From NCBI RefSeq assembly GCF_021155775.2, contig NC_060235.2:16455193-16519192 (forward strand): a DNA stretch of 64,000 bases. The letters are read 5' to 3'. The notes under the pieces were generated by a model. The model was not told where the DNA came from. It saw only the letters and a list, made by a program, of their open reading frames with translations, and did no database searches. Numbering within the stretch: the stretch's first letter is position 1; each line of letters opens with the position of its first letter. The position numbers and the translations under genes were made by a program. Source of the stretch: Neodiprion pinetum (taxonomy: Eukaryota; Arthropoda; Insecta; Hymenoptera; Diprionidae). Below are positions 50,582-61,958 of this stretch, piece by piece.

Positions 50582-53500
50582 GGCTCTTGGAATTCCTCAT
50601 CTTTAAATTAATTGCTCGGCGTTTTTTAAAAAAAACCTGTGGCGGTGCCAGCTCGATATAAACCAGACTTGAAAAAAAACGGGAACGAGGTCAAATTTCG
50701 AAAAAGTGTGGGGGTCATAATTAAAGGCGAATTAAAGGCTCCCGGAAAACCACCCGCTCGAATTAAGTGCTCCACCCCCGAGTGGGTGGAAACCACCAAA
50801 AAACTCGAAAAATCGGTTTAACTCTTGGACGGATTAAGTTAGATGGTCTTTGGAGGCGTTACATTAATCTCTCAATCATAGGCTCTCCGCTGCACAGTCC
50901 AAAAGTTTGTGTTTCAGAAAATCCATACAAGTTGACGTCATCCATTCTAATTTCCAGATTTCGGTCACTTCAAAACAATGCATTATTGAATTGTCTCTGA
51001 TAACAGAAGAATTTTCAACAACACAAGCCCTACAAAAATCAGCAGAGAAATTTGAGTGAATTTCAGGGTACACAAAATTCTCAAGTGTTCAGTTGATCTC
51101 ATGTTCTGTCAACGATCAAACCGATCATTCTGTACTGTTAGTAGTACAAAAGAATTCAAGTTTCACGGGACCGTTTTGCAGTAAAGTTCACTACTTCGTC
51201 GCTATCAGGAATCATGATACCCCTTTTCAATCCATGATCCCCGAGACTATTTTAAATAGAGTAATTTCTGGTTTTGCCCGTAACTTCGTGCTGGTGTATA
51301 AATGTGGAGTGCTATTGGATCAGGTGTCAACATTGTTGAAAATTGTTCTTCGCTCACAACTTTGCTGCGATAATGTGTTCTGCCCGTATAAGCCATTCAC
51401 CGTCATCCAAAACATATTTCACTCTACGTTGACTTGGTTCATTTTCGACGTTATCGCCCCTGATCCATTGAATTGAATCCACCCATAAATCAGAATCGTA
51501 AATCAGTAATAATTAATAATAAAAATATCAATAATAAAATATGAATTATTCACGATCACAAAAATGCAGGCGAACAGAGGGTATTTCGACAATTAGCAAA
51601 AAAAGCTTGTCAATGCGCAAACGCTTCGAGTAAATTCATTCAATTGACCTGTGTTAAATTCCATTATGTATCAAAAACTCATCAATTTTATTCGCCTGTA
51701 ATTGGTTATAAGTACACATTGTTAATATTAAATCTCATCGGTAGGCAAAAATCATTTTTACTCAACAAATTAGCTATTGGTACTCACAGCATGTATAATT
51801 TCAGTAGAATGTGGATTGTGTGTAGGCGACCGTGATGTTAGCCATCATGGCATCGCACATCTCGGGAAATATTTCAATTGCAAGAGTTTTTGAAATAATC
51901 AAAACTGCCATTTTTAACTTTTCTTCTGTGTTGGGAACATCAATCGACAATATATCGACATATTTGCATTCACATCATGTGCTGTAAAGCTATGTAAGCC
52001 CTCATCCTGAAACCATACTCCGTTTTTTCGTACCTCACCAAAGGTAAACATGAGCCGTTTGCATTCGCGGCACATTAAACCACTTAAAACTTTATAATAC
52101 CCAAAATACTGGAAAAATATCTTCTCGTTTCTTGAGGTCTTAACTATAAGTCACATTCATAATAATATCGAATAATCAATTTTACAACTATTTTGAATGT
52201 ACAGCTAGATAGTATAAAAAAGTAATTTTTTTTACTTCCAAGCAAGTTGAGAACTTCCATTTCAGCACGAAAATACGTCTTTCAAAATTTTAGCTCTCAA
52301 TCTTAACATTAAGAGGTTGAGCATCGCACTTTTCCATTTTTCAGAAGGATTACATGGGAGAAAATTGTTTGTGGCTCATTCTGATTTTCATCACTAGCTA
52401 ACGATGCGCCGTATAGAAAATTCATAGACATATTTTTGTAGAGAATGGAACATAAGAAACGTTGAAAAATATCAACTTCCGCCTGGATTCCACGACACGC
52501 TTGTCGTCCACCCGCTTAAGTGGTGGAATTTTGCGAATTTTACCAGTATATCTGAGTCTCGATTCTTACGGTAAAAGATCTATTACAACTATCCGCCAGA
52601 GTTTGAATTTATTCACTGAGTAAACGTATAACATTGAAAAAAACAGCTTCACGATGGTCTTCCAATCATTCAGAACACCAACGATCGTCTTTAAGGCAGG
52701 TAGAGATGCAGCGTTCTAACCTCGTCGCTCATGTGCCGCATGCCCAACGCAGTTTCACAGTCCTGGACGACCGTCGTTGTATCTTATAGGTGAAACACTA
52801 TTTTTTTCGTGTTTGTTATTATAAAAAAAAGCATCGCAATTAATTTCATCCTTGATAATACAAATTTTTTTAGATTTTTTTACGCCTGCTTATATGGGTG
52901 AAAGACGAGTTCAGTCGTGAAATTCAGGCGGAAAACGATATTTTGTGAAATTCTTATATTCTAATCAATGTGTAAGAACACTTTCGCTTATGCGTCTATG
53001 AATTTTTTTTGTTGATTTTTAATCGTCAATGAAGCTCTCCCGTAAGCCCTCGTCACGGTGGTGCGTTGGAGAATGTTCATATTACTATTATACGTTACAC
53101 GGATGATTCATTAAATAAATTGATGTTGCCAAAATGACCCGGCTATCATTGACTCCCAGGCCATAAAAAAAATTGGCAGCTTCTAAAGATTTGAAATTTG
53201 GAGTAGGAGTTTTCTTTATATAACGCACTCACTTTCTCAAGCCTGTAGCACAATTTAGACCATTGTGTCTATCTTTCTAGATAGCGTCTGAAAAGAGAAG
53301 AAAGGGCTAAGTTCCTGTGATGGTGACGTCGGTGGCGGTGACGAGTAATATTTATAGTGTGGAGAGAGGTACATAGAAAATAATCTCCATCACTCACCTG
53401 CAATCCACACAAGTGAAATCAATAACTGCATAAACAACGCTTCATTTGCGCTGGGATGACGTTCGTTGGTGACGATGCTGAAATCAAAGTACAAGACACA

Positions 53501-54478
53501 AAAATTGTAACGAATTCACGCGACACGAGCATTTTTACGCACTGAAAATCCTGGTTCCTGTTTCATCCACCTGCTACGTTGATTCGTAAAGTTCGTGTCT
53601 CAATCACACTCTTGTGGGAGGACTGTGAAGCATTTGATTTGTAGGGGCAGTGTATCGAGAGTCGTTGACTGAAGAGTGATTTTGACGCCTCTAGAAACCC
53701 TGTAAGTTGTTGCGTCCGAGAGTTACACGGATTTTTCTAGTTTTCGGGTGGTTTCCACCCCTCGGGGGTGGAGCACTTAATTCGAGCGGGTGGTTTTCCG
53801 GGAGCCTTTAATTCTGGAGTCATTTTGACGTGCGTACGAACTCTGTAAGTTGTTGCGTCCGAGAGTTACACGGATTTTTCGAGTTTTTTGGTGGTTTCCA
53901 CCCCCGGGGGTGGAGCACTTAATTCGAGCGGTTGGTTTTCCGGGAGCCTTTAATTAGCCTTTAATTATGACCCTCACACTTTTTCGAAATTTGACCTCGT
54001 TCCCGTTTTTTTTCAAGTCTGGTTTATATCGAGCTGGCACCGCCACAGGTTTTTTTTAAAAAACGCTGAGCAATTAATTTAAAGATGAGCAATTCCAAGA
54101 GCCTTTAATTAGCCTTTAATTATGACCCTAACACTTTTCCGAAATTTCACCTGTTTTCCGTATTTTTTCGGTGTGGCGGTTCCAGGTTTATGTCAAGCTG
54201 GCACCGCCACAGGTTTCTTTTAAAAAACGCGGAGCATTTAATTCGAAAATAGAGCATTTAATTAGCCTCTAATTAGCCCTTAATTATTCCATAGGAAATT
54301 TTTCGATTTTCGAATGTGGCGGTTCCAGCTTGATATGGCTAAAACAGAAGGTCACTTGCAGAATCCATTCTGAGCAGGGGTACTTTTGGCATGCTTACCC
54401 GGCTATGCCCTTTGTCAGCCCTTAGACGTATATTTCTTCCGCCAATATAAAATATTTGATTAGCGTATAACTGATTAC

Positions 54479-54817
54479 ATGAGAGCCAGAAATAGTTATG
54501 AAGAAGTAGCAGTCCGTTTTAGAAATCGAATATTCATAATGAGGAAACATTCCGCAATTTATAATCAATTGTGTGCACCTCGTTTCCGTCCGATACTCCT
54601 ACATGCATGCAAAGCTGCTGGATATGAGATAGGAGAGGATGTCGATACGCTTGAAAACGTATTGGAAATTTGCTTAACATTGCAACGAGGTGTAAGCGAT
54701 ATTGCTGATTGCGAAGAGTATCCTCTTATCAATTGTGCTTGGTGTTCGTGTTCCTTATGCGGTCAACACTGGATAGGTCTTGAGTGTGAACCACACGTTC
54801 ATATATCAAATACGTAG
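54479..54817 (+). CDS. Uncharacterised 112-residue Cys-rich ORF
   Basis: ATG to TAG, 112 codons: MRARNSYEEVAVRFRN start, a mixed helical middle, and a Cys/Trp-rich end (INCAWCSCSLCGQHW). AATAAA follows at 54896-54901, 79 bases after the stop. It begins 130 bp beyond the right duplication of the 5.8-kb element, so it is outside that element. I do not recognise it. It may be the last exon of a larger gene or a relic of another mobile element; codon use gives no clear hint. Confidence 0.45.
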   Translation: MRARNSYEEVAVRFRNRIFIMRKHSAIYNQLCAPRFRPILLHACKAAGYEIGEDVDTLENVLEICLTLQRGVSDIADCEEYPLINCAWCSCSLCGQHWIGLECEPHVHISNT

Positions 54818-54901
54818 AAACTGTAAATAATTGATAACTGTGATGATTAAAATTTTCAGTTGTGAAGATCATAAAAGTAAAACTTAACTTTTATTAATAA
54901 A

Positions 54902-56098
54902 CTTTGAGAATGAACAGTCTTTGTTACTTTGGCTGATTTCGTAAATATACTCTCCAAAAATCTAGAAACCACTCCCTGCGTTCTATTATACTGATATTTT
55001 AATTCAACGATACGTAAACATCATTTTTGTTTGTCTTCTGTGACTAATTAATTTCCTAATATCTCTGTCTACTTCATCGAAATACTGGTGGTTGCCTATG
55101 CAGTATAATAAGAAATATTTAGGACAAGATCAATGTTTCACCGTAAACTGTGCAATATCATGATCAAACAATAATTTTCAATACTCTGAAAGTTAAACAC
55201 ATTTTGATTACACAATTTCGAAGTGGTAGAAATGAAGAAAAAAAAGACAAACAAAATTTAAAAATTCATATTTCTTGGAAATATAAATTTGCAAGCAAAC
55301 GGTCTTAGGGTTTTCTTATTGGGACCTCCGACCGCCAAAAGAAATATATATATGACCAAAATCCCTGTTGGGTCAATGAGAAGCATTCCTCGTAAGAAGG
55401 GGCAAATGAAAATAAAGATATGGAAAATACTGGCAAACAAAGGACAATCGATGGTAAAAAGAAAATTTTGATTCGGCATGTCTTGGGGGGCTAAATTGGC
55501 GAAGGTGCCCCCCTCCCCGCGCTCCAATTTTCGAAAACGGAAGACTGATATAAGTTATAAGGAGCGAACGAAAATAAAGGTATAGCAAACGGAGTGAAAT
55601 CGATGGCACAAAATTTTGTTGATTTGTTATATATTGGGGGGGTAAGTTCACTTCGGTGTCTTTTCCTCTTCCTACAACTATTAAACGTGTGACTTTGAAC
55701 AAAACATATATTCAATTTTTTTGGACCACCCTAGTGTATACACATATTATGTATACGCGTGACTTCAGTTGTTTATTCAAACCTTTTTATCATTCCAAAT
55801 TCTTGCGAGAGGTTTTGGAATTTCGTTCAGTTCCTTACATTCTTCTAAGTGACCTGTAATCATTTCGTGATCATTACGCAACATTCGTGACCTGATAATG
55901 AACGTAACAACGTACGCACGTAAATTATAATGTGTGCTTTCCGGGAATCTGGTCATTATGCGAACTGTTGATTGTATGTAAATACGAGGGAAAAAATCTG
56001 CAACGATTATAATATCTTGTCCATATAATGTCCGCGTTACATACGATATTAGTTACACAATGCAGATTATTATTTTCACATTTGTTGAAATTTAAATA
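54902..56098. other. Unassigned DNA with a diverged direct repeat
   Basis: Two related segments in the same orientation share AAAATAAAG-ATA-GG-AA, AATCGATGG, AAAATTTTG and a TTGGGGGG run, near 55,408-55,500 and 55,570-55,650. Otherwise AT-rich and featureless. Confidence 0.4.
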
Positions 56099-56309
56099 GG
56101 CGATTTTTAACACCTACTGAATAAGAACAAAACACGCCATTTCGCAATGAATAACGTGCACGTTGGAAAATGGCGAACTATTTCTCGACTAGTGAGTAAA
56201 AACAGTTTTTGCCCATTGGTGGAAAAATTGTTGGCCATTTCCCACCTCGCGCGTAAGTCATTGAGAAATAGCGTGTTTTGTTTATTTTCAGTAGGCGGCC
56301 AAAATCGCC
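56099..56309. mobile_element. 211-bp MITE with TA duplication
   Basis: Arms beginning GGCGATTTT and continuing with CACCTACTGAA / CGCCTACTGAA, then ACAAAACACGC and ATTTC-CAATGA, are inverted copies. TA precedes and follows, which fits a Tc1/mariner-type miniature element. No ORF. Confidence 0.7.
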
Positions 56310-57032
56310 TAATTTTACATTTTTATTGTGAAAAATATCGTGTGCAAATCATATCAGGCTGAAGCTGTAGTAATGTTAACGTAACGAATCCTCAGGAACA
56401 AAAGTCATCATTAATGGGCAATTTGAAAATGACCTTCAAGGAATTGGCTTTTCAAAAGTAAAGTATATTTTGTTTATAATGGTTTACAAAATCTCGGACA
56501 TTCCTAAAGATGGAAAGTAGCGATTTTTCTCAACCCTACACCGGTTCTGTGGTTTTTCTTATTATTAATGTTACCGGTCCGACATGGATGATTTCGTCCT
56601 GGGCTCTTTTTCCCCCATTTAGGGCTTTTAAAATATTTCCAAAAAGTGTAGACAATCAGTTTCAGTTGCATACTTCATATTCCAATAGTTTGCGCTACAA
56701 AATTTTCAATCATTTAATGAATAGAAATTGTTAAACAATTAAAAATTGCAAAGAGTGCTGACAAGTGAGAAAATCAGGGTGGATCATATTGTCCATGTTG
56801 CCTGCATCGTCAGAATAACGTGACTAACTTCATCCTCATTGCAAATCGTGGGCAACGACGATTCTGTGTTCGTACGATATTCGCATTCACTCAGAATCGT
56901 CATTTTTACCTGCTTGTTGCACAAATATATACGATTTTCTTTAACTTCGATACATTCATTGTTTATGGTATTGTTATTATTATATACAGGGATTATTAAA
57001 TGAGTGCTGGTAAAATTGGCGGAATTGCATAA

Positions 57033-58312
57033 TAGTCCAGTAGAATTAGGAAAAAGGGTGGTTGTGATTGGTGGGAAGCCAATTTTTTGTGGAATGGGTT
57101 CCTTTTACATATAGAAACATATTCTGAAGTTGCGCCATCTCAAGCTTTTCCGCACAATTATTTAGAGACGTTTAAATATTCCAATTTCGGGATTTTCTCC
57201 TTTTTTAGACCATTTTTCCTCTATTACTCGTAAAGTATCGACCCTACGAGAAAAATGTATAGAAGCAAACTTGTTCAAAATCAAATTTTACACACGGATA
57301 CGTTGTTTAAAAAAATTTTAAAAAATTTTTTCATCGCCAAATTAACGATTTTCGATGATTTTTTATCGAAAAAAGTACTTTTTTCACACGTATTTTGCAA
57401 ACAATTGAAATCGAACAATCTTTCTCTGGAGGGTCAGAAAGAGTACATCAAACCTTCATGAAAAAGCATGCGCAGCCCGATCGCTGTGCGCTCGATAGTT
57501 TTTTCCGAATATCATTGTTAATTAAGCCCGATTCGAGAGTTGCGTTATCGTAATTGTTAACGTGAGCCAAAATGAGGCCTTCTGAGTTGCTGCCGATTTT
57601 TTTACAGATACCTGGGACCTCCCCCTAACGTGTCCAACAAGTTTTACCATCCTATTGCAATTATTATGAACTAGGGAATTTTCCGAAAAATGACTCAAAT
57701 TTGACCTTAGCAACAAATGCTAATAAGTTCGTCAATTATTGTCGGAATCGAATTCGGGAAAGTGGAACAGTTAGAGCAAAAGAAGACGCAACTTTTGAAA
57801 CAAGACTCATGGTAATCGGACAGTTTGTTTGTTAACTAGAACACTTCAAAGTCGAAGTGACTTTGTTAATTAACAAATTACGATTTCGACATTTTACGAA
57901 CGCTATTGTCTTCTTTAATATCAGTACTTGATATGCCAAACAATGTTTTTCAAGCTTCTAACTGATTTCATATCGAAAATCAAGTGAACAACTTAGCTTG
58001 TTGAGGCAAAAAGTGCGCGGCAGACCGTCGGGCGCCGTGGTGGGGGGAGAGACTCGCCGCAGCCGGCAGGCGCAAAAATCGAATTCACTGTTTCAATAAC
58101 GTGCGCGCGTTTTTTTTCGACAATATCTCGGGTTCTAATTGACGTATTTTGATGATTTTTTTTTTAAATCGATATGCCGAGTCGTGAGTAACACGAATAT
58201 CGAATCACATTCAACAAATTCTTTTATTTAAACACTCAAAATCGGACGGAAGTATAAATCTCGATTTTTTTCGTTGCTAATCATTAGTTTATTCATGAAA
58301 ATTTAGATTTCC
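57033..58312 (+). repeat. Left inverted arm of the 3.7-kb element
   Basis: AT-rich, with a GC-rich patch at 58,017-58,075. Open frames in it recur as exact mirror images in the right arm and are not treated as genes. Confidence 0.85.
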
Positions 58313-58468
58313 ATGCTGAGTATTCGTTCACTTTATTATTCATCATTATGATAAAATGAACAAAATACTCCCAAATTTAAAAAATTTAATAATATTATTG
58401 CCGTTGATGTATCTAGCGACGAAAATATTTCAATTATTGTAGCCGAAGACGTTGACATTCTGATAATC

Positions 58469-59323
58469 ATGACACAGATGGAAACTGATAAGAAGGTTTT
58501 TCTTTTGAAACCAAGTCGGAATTCGGTTCCTCAAAAGATTTTCGATAAACATTCCTGTTCAGTCAGTGAGACATTGAAAAAGTACATTGGCTTTATACAT
58601 GCCTTCACCGGTTGCGATACCACATCAGCTCTCTTTTCATTTGGAAAATTGAGAGTGGTTAACGCATTGAAAAAGTACGAAGAATTGCTGATAGAAGCCT
58701 CGATTTTTTACGAACCCAATGCGTCGCCAGAGTTGGTTGAAAGAGTCGGGATGAAAATTCTATGTTACTTATACGGAGGCAAAAGAGGGATAGAATTAGA
58801 TCTAAACGAGTTAAGGTATAGATGTTTTAAGAATAATTGTAAGAGAAAGAATTTTAATTTAGCGTCACTTCCACCCACTGAGGCCGCGGCTAAACAACAT
58901 TGTAGAAGGGCGTACTTGCAACTGCAAGCGTGGATTGGACGGGATGTGGGGCCGAATTCTTGGGGGTGGTCTGTAAAAGACGGTATTCTGCAACCTAAAT
59001 ACACGGATGATTCCTTAGTACCGGAGGATCTTCTAAGAATCATCAGCTGCAATTGTCGAACAGGTTGCTCAAAAACTTGTGGTTGCGTGAAACATGGACT
59101 GCGATGTTCCGAATACTGCGCCAATTGTCACGGCGAGACTTGCAAGAATCATGCAGAAACTTACGATGAAGTTGACTTGGAAGAAAATGATGACGATGAT
59201 GAGATCTCGAACATGATAGAGCAACAGATGCAACCCGACTTAGAGCTCGATGAAAGTGACGAAACTGAAAATGTAAGCGACTCCGACGACGAAACTCCTT
59301 ATAAGAAGCTTCGTAAGATGTAA
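58469..59323 (+). CDS. Uncharacterised PIN/FEN-like (inferred) plus CXC-type protein, C-terminal part
   Basis: 284 codons from the first ATG to TAA; the frame is open from 58,355, adding 38 codons without a Met, and those upstream residues include AEDVDILIIMTQ, which belongs to the family. Order: an Asp pair (DVD), about 60 residues later IHAFTGCDTTSALF, then SLPPTEAAAKQH, WIGRD..WGW, a CXC-like cluster (CNC...C...CGC......C...C..C....C), and an acidic tail ending in lysine/arginine. I recall this architecture from many arthropod and cnidarian uncharacterised proteins; the D-x-D plus GCDT pattern suggests the second half of a PIN/FEN-type nuclease fold, which is inference. The N-terminal half is missing, or lies in an upstream exon (acceptor-like TTGTAG at 58,441). 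AATAAA at 59378-59383. No frame break within the conserved part. Confidence 0.75.
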   Translation: MTQMETDKKVFLLKPSRNSVPQKIFDKHSCSVSETLKKYIGFIHAFTGCDTTSALFSFGKLRVVNALKKYEELLIEASIFYEPNASPELVERVGMKILCYLYGGKRGIELDLNELRYRCFKNNCKRKNFNLASLPPTEAAAKQHCRRAYLQLQAWIGRDVGPNSWGWSVKDGILQPKYTDDSLVPEDLLRIISCNCRTGCSKTCGCVKHGLRCSEYCANCHGETCKNHAETYDEVDLEENDDDDEISNMIEQQMQPDLELDESDETENVSDSDDETPYKKLRKM

Positions 59324-59469
59324 AAACTATTGTACTTTAGCTGTAAGTTTTATAGTAAATTTAGATTAAGTCTTTGTAATAAATGATTTCTTATATATAT
59401 GTCTATTTATATTATATGTGAACCTTTCCCAACTATTATTACATATTCCTCATGTGAAAAATGACCATT

Positions 59470-60758
59470 AAAATCTAAATTTTCATGAATAAACTAATGA
59501 TTAGCAACGAAAAAAATCGAGATTTATACTTCCGTCCGATTTTGAGTGTTTAAATAAAAGAATTTGTTGAATGTGATTCGATATTCGTGTTACTCACGAC
59601 TCGGCATATCGATTTAAAAAAAAAATCATCAAAATACGTCAATTAGAACCCGAGATATTGTCGAAAAAAAACGCGCGCACGTTATTGAAACAGTGAATTC
59701 GATTTTTGCGCCTGCCGGCTGCGGCGAGTCTCTCCCCCCACCACGGCGCCCGACGGTCTGCCGCGCACTTTTTGCCTCAACAAGCTAAGTTGTTCACTTG
59801 ATTTTCGATATGAAATCAGTTAGAAGCTTGAAAAACATTGTTTGGCATATCAAGTACTGATATTAAAGAAGACAATAGCGTTCGTAAAATGTCGAAATCG
59901 TAATTTGTTAATTAACAAAGTCACTTCGACTTTGAAGTGTTCTAGTTAACAAACAAACTGTCCGATTACCATGAGTCTTGTTTCAAAAGTTGCGTCTTCT
60001 TTTGCTCTAACTGTTCCACTTTCCCGAATTCGATTCCGACAATAATTGACGAACTTATTAGCATTTGTTGCTAAGGTCAAATTTGAGTCATTTTTCGGAA
60101 AATTCCCTAGTTCATAATAATTGCAATAGGATGGTAAAACTTGTTGGACACGTTAGGGGGAGGTCCCAGGTATCTGTAAAAAAATCGGCAGCAACTCAGA
60201 AGGCCTCATTTTGGCTCACGTTAACAATTACGATAACGCAACTCTCGAATCGGGCTTAATTAACAATGATATTCGGAAAAAACTATCGAGCGCACAGCGA
60301 TCGGGCTGCGCATGCTTTTTCATGAAGGTTTGATGTACTCTTTCTGACCCTCCAGAGAAAGATTGTTCGATTTCAATTGTTTGCAAAATACGTGTGAAAA
60401 AAGTACTTTTTTCGATAAAAAATCATCGAAAATCGTTAATATGGCGATGAAAAAATTTTTAAAAATTTTTTTAAACAACGTATCCGTGTGTAAAATTTGA
60501 TTTTGAACAAGTTTGCTTCTATACATTTTTCTCGTAGGGTCGATACTTTACGAGTAATAGAGGAAAAATGGTCTAAAAAAGGAGAAAATCCCGAAATTGG
60601 AATATTTAAACGTCTCTAAATAATTGTGCGGAAAAGCTTGAGATGGCGCAACTTCAGAATATGTTTCTATATGTAAAAGGAACCCATTCCACAAAAAATT
60701 GGCTTCCCACCAATCACAACCACGATCTGCCACTTTTTGACCTAATTCTACTGGACTA
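59470..60758 (-). repeat. Right inverted arm of the 3.7-kb element
   Basis: Reverse complement of the left arm over nearly its full length, with a short difference near the outer end where CAGATCG-type bases occur only on this side. Confidence 0.85.
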
Positions 60759-60820
60759 TAAAAGATCAAACAAAATTTTGGAAGCTCTAAAGCACGTCCT
60801 TAATACTGCTCGTAAAGGAG

Positions 60821-61958
60821 GGTTTACAATGTCTGTAACCGTAACCGTAACGGCTTCAGTAGACCTTTCATTTTGCGTAGAAATTTCAAGACTCGTTTAC
60901 AACCTCCATAAGGTATGGCCTCGCTGTTGGTTGCATCTACAACGAATAGCGTTTGAGCTTTTCTTTACGTGCAGAATAATGTTTCTAACCTCAAACTCAA
61001 GTAAATTTTGCTAATAAATTAGGGTTTTTAGTGTGAGCTCAATTTAAAATGAAACGAAAGCGTTCGTACGCAGTAGCAACTTTAGGGTTATTAACAGTGT
61101 TATATTTTCTGATAAAAAAAGAAAAAAACAAAGGCGGAAACGGCGTTGATGGATTCGTCCTATGCTACTCGACAGAAAAGAAAAAGGACAATACAATAAC
61201 CTATTCAAGTTTATTCAAAACCACGATCACGAACAATTTTTTAAATATACAAGAATCACTATCGTCGCTTTCAATTACATCCATGAGCTCTAGTATGCGT
61301 CTCCGTGCCATCTTATTTTTTTTCTTTGATAATTTTTTTATTTGACTGTACAACATCATACAAAAATTCCAATTTATATCAGATTTTGTATCTTGGTCGT
61401 TGCTCAAAAGTGCTGTACGGTTTTCAATGTAACTTTCACCGTTTCGATCGGATCTTCATTGTTGTTTTTTTTCACTTTTTTTTTCCATTTCCTTCTTGTG
61501 GAGGATTCGTTAATGGGAACGATTTGTTAAATTTGTTATACAATGTTTTATATATAAATTTTATACATATATGTTTATATACATGAAGTAACCTTAAATA
61601 CTTACTTGAAATATTCAACTCCCGGGCAATACGGAACCACGTATTGTTTTTTTTTACCCTATTTTTATAATCACCGCTACTTTTATCATATAAGCACGGG
61701 GCTTTTTCAACTAGTCCAATTAATTGCATATCGAAGCTTTCCATTGTTTTGCTTGCTGTCGTATCTTCAATGATTTATTTTTCCTTTCGTTTTGTGTGCT
61801 TGGGGGTGGGGAGATGGACGGATATAATCTGCATTCTGATTGGCTGTCCGTACAAACTTAAGTGCCAGCAGACAGCGTTGTAAACCATAGTACGGTTTTT
61901 CATATCCTTTAACTTTCTACTGAAGCGGTTACGTTTACGGTTACGGACATTGTAAACC
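60821..61958. mobile_element. 1.14-kb element carrying a MADF-domain fragment
   Basis: Inverted ends GGTTTACAATGTC, then GTAACCGTAA and CGGCTTCAGTAGA or close variants, about 42 bp in each direction. The interior encodes a MADF-type DNA-binding segment on the minus strand. MADF/Myb-like second proteins accompany PIF/Harbinger transposases, so this is probably a shortened Harbinger-type element; no target duplication could be read and no transposase is present. It begins about 60 bp beyond the 3.7-kb element. Confidence 0.7.
61472..61744 (-). pseudogene. MADF-domain fragment
   Basis: MESFDMQLIGLVEKAPCLYD, then KNRVKKNNTWFRIARELNIS, matches the first half of a MADF domain (L-I-x-L-V ... P-x-L-Y-D ... 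K-N-x-W ... I-A). A strong donor (TCAA|GTAAGT at about 61,604) ends the conserved part; the remainder of the frame is intronic. A plausible second half around 61,200-61,410 on the same strand is Lys/Asp-rich but not convincing. Probably the accessory protein of a Harbinger-type transposon, incomplete here. Confidence 0.65.

Larger units (their letters stand above)
48525..54340. mobile_element. 5.8-kb Mutator-like element with long complex inverted ends and 9-bp duplication
   Basis: The ends AGCCATATCAAGCTGGAACC and its inverse are flanked by identical AAAACAGAA (48516-48524 and 54341-54349), a perfect 9-bp duplication typical of Mutator/MULE elements. Inverted similarity extends at least 600 bp inward and includes GTGGCGGTGCCAGCT blocks and repeated TAATTAAAGGCTAATTAAAGG. 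The left arm is longer: it contains a nested TTAA element (48787-49876), a 142-143-bp tandem array and a duplicated block (about 49,885-50,000 again at 50,595-50,730). The interior, about 50,830-53,690, has no intact transposase that I recognise, so it is probably non-autonomous, possibly with captured DNA. Confidence 0.82.
57033..60758. mobile_element. 3.7-kb element with ~1.28-kb near-identical inverted arms and one ORF
   Basis: Ends TAGTCCAGTAGAATTAGG on both sides, flanked by TAA (57030-57032 and 60759-60761). Left arm 57033 to about 58312 and right arm about 59470-60758 are almost identical inverses: the mirrored frames at 57,255 and 60,526 differ at two of 68 codons and those at 57,716 and 60,065 do not differ. 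Small differences sit just inside the ends. The ~1.16-kb centre contains only the nuclease-like/CXC ORF. High arm identity implies a recent insertion or arm-to-arm conversion. No recognisable transposase. A 3-bp TAA duplication is compatible with PIF/Harbinger but does not prove it. Confidence 0.85.

Noticed and set aside
51093..51476. Plus-strand frame of 127 codons as a transposase or host gene
   Set aside because: No motif recognised; the opposite strand looks slightly more protein-like but also contains stops.
57255..57716. Frames of 68 and 64 codons in the left arm, and their mirrors at 60,065-60,526
   Set aside because: Identity between mirrors reflects arm identity, not selection on protein; no family features.
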